Shown here piece by piece: positions 1-4,220 of a stretch of DNA of 6,721 nt. The DNA lies in the NCBI GenBank assembly GCA_011049385.1, contig DSBX01000006.1, positions 1 to 6,721 on the forward strand, written 5' to 3'. The DNA is from Caldifarciminota bacterium. Lineage in GTDB: Bacteria; Hydrothermota; Tepidihabitantia; Tepidihabitantales; Tepidihabitantaceae. The position numbers and the translations under genes were made by a program. The number at the start of each line of letters is the position of its first letter. Within the stretch, counting starts at the first letter, position 1. A model generated the notes under the pieces. The model was not told where the DNA came from and did no database searches. It was given only the letters and a program-made list of their open reading frames with translations.

Positions 1-2
1 CG

Positions 3-305
3 CGGCGTGAATTCTACGAGGCACCCGGGCTGGTGCGCGTTCGTGAACCGGAACCCCTGTTCGCCGAGCTTGACAGCCCGCTGGTCGTCTTCGAAAGCCA
101 CGCCGAACACCTTGAACCCGACTCGGTCATTACCGCCGGGTTCGAGATACTGGCTGACTCTCGACTGTGCCCGGTCGAAGCGATTCGTCATCGCGAACAC
201 CCCTGGTATGGCGTACAGTTCCATCCCGAGTTGTCGGGCACCACAGGTATCGCGGTACTTGAGAACTTCTACCACCGCGTTGTCGCCAGAACCAACCGCG
301 CTTGA
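3..305 (+). CDS. Class I glutamine amidotransferase, GMP synthase glutaminase-like (C-terminal part only)
   Basis: The reading frame is open from the left edge of the window and ends at a TGA, giving the last 100 residues of a longer protein; the true start lies outside. The visible part has the end of a triad-type glutaminase domain. The motif YGVQFHPE is at fragment residues 69-76, and His74 and Glu76 would be the His and Glu that complete the Cys-His-Glu triad; the Cys nucleophile is upstream of the window. The stretch GFEIL-ADSRLCPVEAIRH and the SHAEHL motif resemble the GMP synthase amidotransferase, especially the stand-alone (archaeal-type) subunit, which hydrolyses glutamine to supply ammonia for XMP to GMP. 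The protein ends about 24 residues after FHPE, so no ATP-pyrophosphatase domain follows as it does in two-domain GuaA. It could instead be another class I amidotransferase. The family is secure and the exact substrate is not. Confidence 0.85.
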   Translation, partial: RREFYEAPGLVRVREPEPLFAELDSPLVVFESHAEHLEPDSVITAGFEILADSRLCPVEAIRHREHPWYGVQFHPELSGTTGIAVLENFYHRVVARTNRA

Positions 306-328
306 CATCCGGTCGTGATGACTAGAAT
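302..328 (+). promoter_or_regulatory. Candidate sigma70-like promoter for the cyclophilin pair
   Basis: A perfect TTGACA (302-307) lies 15 nt upstream of TAGAAT (323-328, 5 of 6 matches to TATAAT). The -35 box contains the TGA stop codon of the preceding amidotransferase gene. The spacer is 1-2 nt shorter than optimal. The predicted transcript would start near 335, leaving an untranslated leader of about 80 nt before the GTG start at 416. The rest of the gap (329-404) shows no convincing RNA gene or terminator. Confidence 0.45.
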
Positions 329-404
329 TAGTACCGATTGGTCCGTGCATTCGCTGTGCCACTGACCGGGCTGATGGCGATAGGCGCCGGCGGCCCTGAC
401 ACAC

Positions 405-410
405 GGAGGT
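405..410 (+). promoter_or_regulatory. Ribosome binding site deciding a GTG start
   Basis: GGAGGT sits 5 nt before the GTG at 416. This strong Shine-Dalgarno match supports GTG as the start codon of the first cyclophilin, as does the lipoprotein signal peptide that begins right there. Confidence 0.75.
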
Positions 411-415
411 AACCT

Positions 416-1087
416 GTGAAACACGTCCTGACCAGTTTCGCACTTCTCGCCCTGCTCGCCGGTTGCGGTGGTGACACCGATTCACCCGGTGCCGCTCAAC
501 CTGCCGCCCCGGCCGACGCCGCGGCGGTCGAACAGCCCGCAACGGAGGTGGCGCCGGAAACCGACGGCATCATCTCCGACACGCTGTCCGCCGACAACCT
601 GCCTGAGCGGCTGTTCATCACTATCAACGTGAGAGACCACGGTACGATCAAGGTCAGCTTCCACACGCAAGACGCACCCAAGAACGTAACCAACGTCGCG
701 AACCTCGCCATCAAGGGGTTCTACGACGGGCTCACCTTCCACCGCATCATCCCCGGCTTCGTCGTCCAGGGCGGCGACCCACGAGGCGACGGCACCGGCG
801 GCCCGGGCTACACCATTGACGCCGAGATCAAGCGCAAGCACCTGAAGGGCTCCATGGCGATGGCGCGCACCGGCGACCACGTGAACCCGGAACGCCGCTC
901 CTCGGGCAGTCAGTTCTACCTCTGCCTCGACGCCCTGCCCCAGCTTGACGCCGGCGGCTACACCGTCATCGGCGACCTAGTCGAGGGTATGGACGTGCTC
1001 GAGCGCCTCGGCCAGGTCCGCACCGGCCCGGGCGACCGACCAGTGGAGCCCGTGGTGATGGAGAGAGTCCTCGTGACGACAGAATAG
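416..1087 (+). CDS. Lipoprotein peptidyl-prolyl cis-trans isomerase, cyclophilin type (copy 1)
   Basis: This 223-residue protein should catalyse cis-trans isomerisation of X-Pro bonds in envelope proteins. Residues 1-17 form a lipoprotein signal peptide: Lys3, a hydrophobic stretch, then the lipobox L14-A15-G16-C17, so Cys17 would be lipidated. Gly at +2 gives no inner-membrane retention signal, so in a diderm the outer membrane is likely. Residues 18-60 are an Ala/Pro/Glu-rich flexible linker. Residues 62-223 are the cyclophilin domain. FHRIIPGF (108-115) holds the catalytic Arg110 (Arg55 of human CypA), and Gln118 lies in VQGGD. SGSQFY (163-168) carries the Gln-Phe pair of the proline pocket. 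The CypA Trp121 position is Gln176, as expected of cyclosporin-insensitive bacterial forms. The start is a GTG with a good ribosome binding site. A near-identical paralogue begins 10 nt downstream, so the two are probably co-transcribed. Family and localisation are secure; specific clients are unknown. Confidence 0.95.
   Translation: MKHVLTSFALLALLAGCGGDTDSPGAAQPAAPADAAAVEQPATEVAPETDGIISDTLSADNLPERLFITINVRDHGTIKVSFHTQDAPKNVTNVANLAIKGFYDGLTFHRIIPGFVVQGGDPRGDGTGGPGYTIDAEIKRKHLKGSMAMARTGDHVNPERRSSGSQFYLCLDALPQLDAGGYTVIGDLVEGMDVLERLGQVRTGPGDRPVEPVVMERVLVTTE
599..1084 (+). repeat. Direct tandem duplication, unit 1 (cyclophilin domain)
   Basis: This 486-nt stretch aligns without any indel to 1197-1682, shifted by exactly 598 nt. 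It encodes the whole cyclophilin domain of copy 1. Within it, 869-942 is identical base for base to 1467-1540 (74 nt). Upstream of about 590 the two genes no longer align. Confidence 0.9.
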
Positions 1088-1097
1088 GCCGGACAAG

Positions 1098-1685
1098 ATG
1101 CGCACACTCAGCCTGCTCACAATCATTGCCGCCCTGCTCTCGGGGTGCGGCGCACCCAGAGGGACAATCGTGAACACACCCGTCAACGCCGACCGCCTGC
1201 CTGCCGACCTTTTCATCAACATCGCCGTCCGCGACTACGGAACCATCAAGGTCAAGTTCCACACGCAGGACGCGCCCAAGAATGTGACCAACGTTGCCAA
1301 TCTTGCCATCAAGGGATTCTACAACGGGCTCACCTTCCACCGCATCATTCCCGGCTTCGTCGTCCAGGGCGGCGACCCGGTCGGCGACGGCACCGGCGGC
1401 CCGGGCTACGATGTGAACGCTGAAATCAAGCGCAAGCACCTCAAGGGCTCGATGGCCATGGCCCGGACCGGCGACCACGTGAACCCGGAACGCCGCTCCT
1501 CGGGCAGTCAGTTCTACCTCTGCCTCGACGCCCTGCCCCAACTCGACGCCGGCGGCTACACCGTCATCGGCGACCTCGTTGAAGGGATGGACGTGCTCGA
1601 GCGCCTCAGCCAAGTCCGCACCGCGCCGGGCGACCGACCGGTGGAGCCCGTGGTAATGGAGAAGGTGACTGTAACGACGAAGTAG
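1098..1685 (+). CDS. Lipoprotein peptidyl-prolyl cis-trans isomerase, cyclophilin type (copy 2)
   Basis: This 195-residue paralogue of the preceding gene is also predicted to be an envelope-anchored proline isomerase. The signal peptide ends in the lipobox L14-S15-G16-C17. The linker is only about 15 residues (18-32), against more than 40 in copy 1, so the catalytic domain would sit closer to the membrane. The cyclophilin domain (34-195) differs from copy 1 at 16 of 162 positions (about 90% identity), and residues 108-170 are identical to residues 136-198 of copy 1. The catalytic Arg82 in FHRIIPGF, Gln90 in VQGGD and the SGSQFY motif (135-140) are all intact, so both copies should be active. 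It starts at an ATG 10 nt after the stop of copy 1 with only a weak Shine-Dalgarno (GGACAAG), which suggests translational coupling or lower expression. It ends 12 nt from the converging mtnA gene. Confidence 0.95.
   Translation: MRTLSLLTIIAALLSGCGAPRGTIVNTPVNADRLPADLFINIAVRDYGTIKVKFHTQDAPKNVTNVANLAIKGFYNGLTFHRIIPGFVVQGGDPVGDGTGGPGYDVNAEIKRKHLKGSMAMARTGDHVNPERRSSGSQFYLCLDALPQLDAGGYTVIGDLVEGMDVLERLSQVRTAPGDRPVEPVVMEKVTVTTK
1197..1682 (+). repeat. Direct tandem duplication, unit 2 (cyclophilin domain)
   Basis: Second unit of the 598-nt-spaced direct duplication, matching 599-1084 without indels. The longest exact match is 1467-1540 with 869-942. Signal peptide and linker lie outside the alignable part, so these were replaced or have diverged much faster than the enzyme domain. 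Confidence 0.9.
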
Positions 1686-1697
1686 CCGGCGCGAAGC

Positions 1698-2738
1698 TCA
1701 GCCGGTGACCGCCAACAGCCGGCGGATGCCCGGCCCGAACGGACGGCTGATGATTCCCCGGTCGGTAACGAAGCCACTGATGAACCGGGCCGGTGTGACA
1801 TCGAAGGCCGGGTTGAACGCCCTTGCTCCCGGAGGCGCGCTCCGCCGCCCCAGGCAGGACAGCACCTCTTGCTCGTCACGCTGCTCGATGACGATGCCCT
1901 TCCCTTCAGCGCAACCCGGGTCGAACGTCGAGACCGGTGCCGCCACGTAGAACGGTACGCCCGCCTCCCGGGCCAGCACCGCAAGCATCCGGGTCCCGAC
2001 CTTGTTGGCGGTGTCGCCGTTGCGCGCAATCCGGTCCGCTCCCACCAGCACGATGTCGCAATCCCCGACCACTGCTGCCGCCGCGCTGTCGGCAATCAAC
2101 CTCCCCCGGATGCCGGCACGGACCAGTTCCAGCATCGTCAGCCGGGCACCCTGAAGCAGAGGCCGGGTCTCACAGGCACATACCCTGGGTTGTAGGCCTC
2201 GCAGGTGCGCCTCGAACACGATACCGAGCGCGGTACCGACGCCGGGCGCGGCGAGGGCACCGGTATTGCATATCGTCAGCACGCGCGCACCATCCCGTAA
2301 CAGGACGACGCCGGCCGCAGCGATGGCAAGCGACCGGGCAACCTCCTCCCTGTCCAACGCCATCGCCCGGGCCTCCACCGCCCGTCGCAAGCTGTCCCCG
2401 GTCAGCGTCTTGTCGGCGAGCGGCTCAAGCACGCAGGACACCGCCCGGTGAAGGTTGACCGCCGTTGGTCTCGCCCGGGCCAGCATCCGCCCCGCACGAC
2501 GGAGTCCGGCGCGGAGTTGTCGGTCATCCAACTGACGGGCCTCAAGGGCGAGTCCGTAGCCTGCGGCCACACCAATTGCCGGCGCGCCGCGCACGACAAG
2601 CCCCCTGATGGCCGCCGCAACATCCCGGGCGCGGGCGGGACGAAGCCGACGAATGCGTCCGGGCAGTACCCGCTGGTCTACGAGTGTCAGGCTGCCCTGA
2701 GAATAGCGGATGGGCCGGAATACGAAGGAGGGGAGCAA
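1698..2738 (-). CDS. mtnA: S-methyl-5-thioribose-1-phosphate isomerase (aIF-2B/MtnA family)
   Basis: MtnA converts the aldose methylthioribose-1-phosphate to the ketose methylthioribulose-1-phosphate in salvage of methylthioadenosine, in the cytoplasm. Numbered from the TTG start preferred here (346 residues, the family's usual size), the signatures are: LVDQR and LP near residues 20-26; VVRGAPAIG (48-56); PTAVNL (91-96); the catalytic-Cys loop TICNTG with Cys157; CETRPLLQGARLT (189-201); GADRIARNGDTANKVGT with catalytic Asp235; FYVAAPVSTFD; and FNPAFDVTP near the C terminus. The frame also opens at an ATG at 2789 (363 residues), but that adds 17 residues unlike the family and overlaps the HU gene. 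The TTG at 2738 places the first core strand as in known MtnA proteins and has a GAGGGGGGG-type purine run before it. Two positions are unusual: Ile where His normally precedes the Cys, and Cys where Asp or Asn normally precedes ETRP. It lies directly downstream of the HU gene and probably shares its transcript. A related sugar-phosphate isomerase activity cannot be excluded. Confidence 0.92.
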   Translation of the reverse strand: MLPSFVFRPIRYSQGSLTLVDQRVLPGRIRRLRPARARDVAAAIRGLVVRGAPAIGVAAGYGLALEARQLDDRQLRAGLRRAGRMLARARPTAVNLHRAVSCVLEPLADKTLTGDSLRRAVEARAMALDREEVARSLAIAAAGVVLLRDGARVLTICNTGALAAPGVGTALGIVFEAHLRGLQPRVCACETRPLLQGARLTMLELVRAGIRGRLIADSAAAAVVGDCDIVLVGADRIARNGDTANKVGTRMLAVLAREAGVPFYVAAPVSTFDPGCAEGKGIVIEQRDEQEVLSCLGRRSAPPGARAFNPAFDVTPARFISGFVTDRGIISRPFGPGIRRLLAVTG

Positions 2739-2762
2739 GCTCCCCCCCTCGTTCCGTACCGG
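2715..2762 (-). promoter_or_regulatory. GC-rich hairpin between the HU stop and mtnA
   Basis: An imperfect inverted repeat runs from CCGG at 2715-2718 to CCGG at 2759-2762. Its core pairs GGGGAG (2730-2735) with CTCCCC (2740-2745) around a CAAG loop, and extends past one mismatch by three more pairs. It begins 1 nt after the HU stop codon. No T-run follows it on the minus strand, so it is not a normal intrinsic terminator. The purine-rich ribosome binding region of mtnA and the preferred TTG start (in the loop) lie inside it. It may stabilise the HU mRNA end or limit mtnA translation. Confidence 0.5.
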
Positions 2763-2763
2763 A

Positions 2764-3048
2764 CTACTTCTTCCGACGGTTGACCGCATCCTTCAACGCC
2801 TTGCCGGCCTTGAACACCGGGCGCTTCGCGGCCGCGATCTTCAGCGTCTCACCGGTCTGCGGATTCCGGCCGAGCCGGGCCTTGACCTTGCGAACCTCGA
2901 AGGAACCAAACCCGACGATCGGGACCCGGCCACCCTTCTTCAGTTCCGCGGTCACCGAGTTGACGAAGGTGTTGAGGGAAACCGTGGCCGCTTTCTTGGA
3001 AATGCCGGCTTCCTTCGCGATATTGGCGACGATCTGCTCCTTAGTCAT
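2764..3048 (-). CDS. HU-family histone-like DNA-binding protein
   Basis: This 94-residue protein belongs to the HU/IHF family of small dimeric nucleoid proteins that bend DNA and constrain supercoils. Residues 1-40 form the helical dimerisation part (MTKEQIVANIAKEAGIS, then an amphipathic helix). GFGSFEVR (46-53) is the family signature turn. The DNA-binding beta arm spans about 53-76 and contains RNPQTGE (61-67), with Pro63 the proline that intercalates between base pairs. The C-terminal helix KAGKALKDAVN ends in the basic tail RRKK. The length is normal. The ATG has an excellent ribosome binding site, and a sigma70-like promoter lies upstream. HU rather than IHF is favoured by the arm sequence and the lack of a partner gene, but the two cannot be fully separated by eye. 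The gene leads into mtnA, an unusual partner. Confidence 0.95.
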   Translation of the reverse strand: MTKEQIVANIAKEAGISKKAATVSLNTFVNSVTAELKKGGRVPIVGFGSFEVRKVKARLGRNPQTGETLKIAAAKRPVFKAGKALKDAVNRRKK

Positions 3049-3054
3049 CTGCTG

Positions 3055-3062
3055 TCACCTCC
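3055..3062 (-). promoter_or_regulatory. Strong ribosome binding site of the HU gene
   Basis: Read on the minus strand this is GGAGGTGA, an extended match to the 16S rRNA anti-Shine-Dalgarno sequence, 6 nt before the ATG at 3048. It indicates strong translation, as expected for an abundant nucleoid protein, and fixes the start codon. Confidence 0.85.
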
Positions 3063-3179
3063 CTTCTGTAACAGGACTGCCATCAACGGCGCCTGCGGCT
3101 CCGCGGGACCGAAACGACAAACAGGGTGCACCACCGGTCCGTCGCGGAAACGCCGATTCCATGATGGCATTACGTCACG

Positions 3180-3207
3180 AATATAGAGGGTTTGTCGGCG
3201 GTGTCAA
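3180..3207 (-). promoter_or_regulatory. Sigma70-like promoter of the HU gene (and probably mtnA)
   Basis: On the minus strand a perfect TTGACA (3202-3207) is followed after 16 nt by TATATT (3180-3185, 5 of 6). Transcription should begin near 3173, leaving a leader of about 125 nt before the HU start. The leader contains a GCGG-AG-CCGC dyad and a 41-codon frame that begins almost at the predicted transcript start. The promoter lies in the otherwise non-coding gap (3049-3243) downstream of the methyltransferase gene. Confidence 0.7.
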
Positions 3208-3211
3208 GCGG

Positions 3212-3240
3212 AAAATCAACGCCGGCGCGGGTTTGCCGCG
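3212..3240 (-). terminator. Possible weak intrinsic terminator after the methyltransferase gene
   Basis: CGCGG (3226-3230) and CCGCG (3236-3240) form a perfect 5-bp stem with a 5-nt loop, starting 3 nt past the methyltransferase stop codon. On the minus strand it is followed after about 10 nt by a short TTTT (3212-3215). The stem is short and the T-run is displaced, so termination would be weak at best. Confidence 0.3.
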
Positions 3241-3243
3241 TCC

Positions 3244-4203
3244 CTATCTGGTCAGAACCGCGACAAGACCGAAGCTTGCTCCGTCCAGCTCACCCTTCGG
3301 GTCCTCACAGAGATCAACCGTCCCCAGGTATCCGTCCACATCGAACTCCCCATTCCTGCGGTTGGTCGCATACCGGGCAACTGCCAGCCCGGCCGTCAGC
3401 GCTACCCGGTACGCAACACCGAAGAGACAGAACCGCCGGGAGAGCTCAAGCGCCAGGCCGTTGAGCCTGTTCGCCGCATAGCCGCCCCGCTCCTCGGCCC
3501 TGATGCTCTCGCGTGTAATCCGGGGTGAAACAAGCCGCCACAACCTGCTGGTCCGGAATGGGTTTCTGCGCGGATTCGCCAGCATGCCGGCCATCGCGTT
3601 CCGGTCGTACTCGCGCCGATGAGGCGGGTAGCCGGAGAAACGCCTCGGGAAACCACTCCGGTCGAGTGTCGTCAACACGACGCGGCCACCCGGCCGCAAG
3701 GCCGCGTGAAGCCTTGCCAGCGGTGACCCCGCAACATCCGTGTCGAAATGCTCGATGACCTCAATCATAAGCACCGCATCGCAGGACGGCAGTGACGCGG
3801 TTGTAACGTCGAGCAAGTTCACCCTGCCGAAAGCGAGTCGTGGATGGCGATGGCGCAAAACGGCCGCGCCGACAAGCGTCTCGTCGTAGTCGGTCGCGGT
3901 CAACCGCCAGCTCTCAGGCATCACCCGGGCCAACGCGTGACTCAACGCCCCGCTTCCGCAACCGACCTCGAGCAATCGCAGGCCCTGGCCCTGCGGACCG
4001 ACCTGCTCGTGGTCCGCGCCGTCAAGCGCGGTCAGCGCCGCGGCGTAATTCAGACAGTGATGAAGCTGGAGCCGGCGATCAACGTGCTGTTCAACACTCC
4101 CGCCCTCGACGTTTCGGAACGCCGAGGGCGCGTCACCAACATCAAGCTCGTACCAGAGCCGGCGGGCATAACCACGCAACCTCTTCCGTACGCGGCCGGT
4201 CAC
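3244..4203 (-). CDS. Class I SAM-dependent methyltransferase, substrate unknown
   Basis: This 319-residue protein has the Rossmann-fold methyltransferase motifs in order. Motif I is LLEVGCGSGAL (77-87, the SAM-binding glycine loop). The acidic end of strand 2 is TATDYD (102-107, Asp105 expected to bind the SAM ribose). LLDV (130-133) follows, then CDAVLMIEVIEHF (141-153) and LRPGGRVVLTT (169-179). It most resembles the UbiG/Methyltransf_11-23 type that acts on small molecules or lipids. PPHRREYDRN (193-202) is a His/Arg-rich motif in the substrate region. The C-terminal part from about 205 is family-unspecific and includes a hydrophobic segment (259-277) that might contact a membrane. The start is a GTG 17 nt after the gyrA stop with no clear Shine-Dalgarno; an in-frame TTG 8 codons in is not better. 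It is probably co-transcribed with gyrA and read by coupling. I cannot name its substrate. Confidence 0.85.
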   Translation of the reverse strand: MTGRVRKRLRGYARRLWYELDVGDAPSAFRNVEGGSVEQHVDRRLQLHHCLNYAAALTALDGADHEQVGPQGQGLRLLEVGCGSGALSHALARVMPESWRLTATDYDETLVGAAVLRHRHPRLAFGRVNLLDVTTASLPSCDAVLMIEVIEHFDTDVAGSPLARLHAALRPGGRVVLTTLDRSGFPRRFSGYPPHRREYDRNAMAGMLANPRRNPFRTSRLWRLVSPRITRESIRAEERGGYAANRLNGLALELSRRFCLFGVAYRVALTAGLAVARYATNRRNGEFDVDGYLGTVDLCEDPKGELDGASFGLVAVLTR

Positions 4204-4220
4204 CGAAGCGCCGGTAACGG

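Noticed and set aside
966..1613. 215-codon minus-strand frame across both cyclophilin genes
   Set aside because: It is antisense to two well-supported genes and owes its length to the duplicated GC-rich sequence. It shows no start signals or known motifs.
599..1682. Assembly artefact creating the tandem cyclophilins
   Set aside because: The copies differ at many sites, have different signal peptides and linkers, and both frames are intact, so a simple assembly duplication is unlikely.
1686..1697. Bidirectional terminator between the converging cyclophilin and mtnA genes
   Set aside because: The gap is only 12 nt with no stem of useful length and no T-run on either strand.
1937..2458. 173-codon plus-strand frame inside mtnA
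   Set aside because: The translation is Pro/Arg/Ala-rich and low in complexity, typical of an antisense shadow of a GC-rich gene.
2684..3481. 265-codon plus-strand frame spanning the HU gene and its promoter region
   Set aside because: It crosses a clear HU gene, a promoter and the end of the methyltransferase gene, and no domain is visible in it.
3600..3760. Possible Hen1-type RNA methyltransferase, from the E-V-I-E-H pattern and the later His in PPHRREY
   Set aside because: The IEH pattern is common in UbiG-like methyltransferases. Bacterial Hen1 has a longer architecture and a ligase/kinase partner gene, and neither is seen here.
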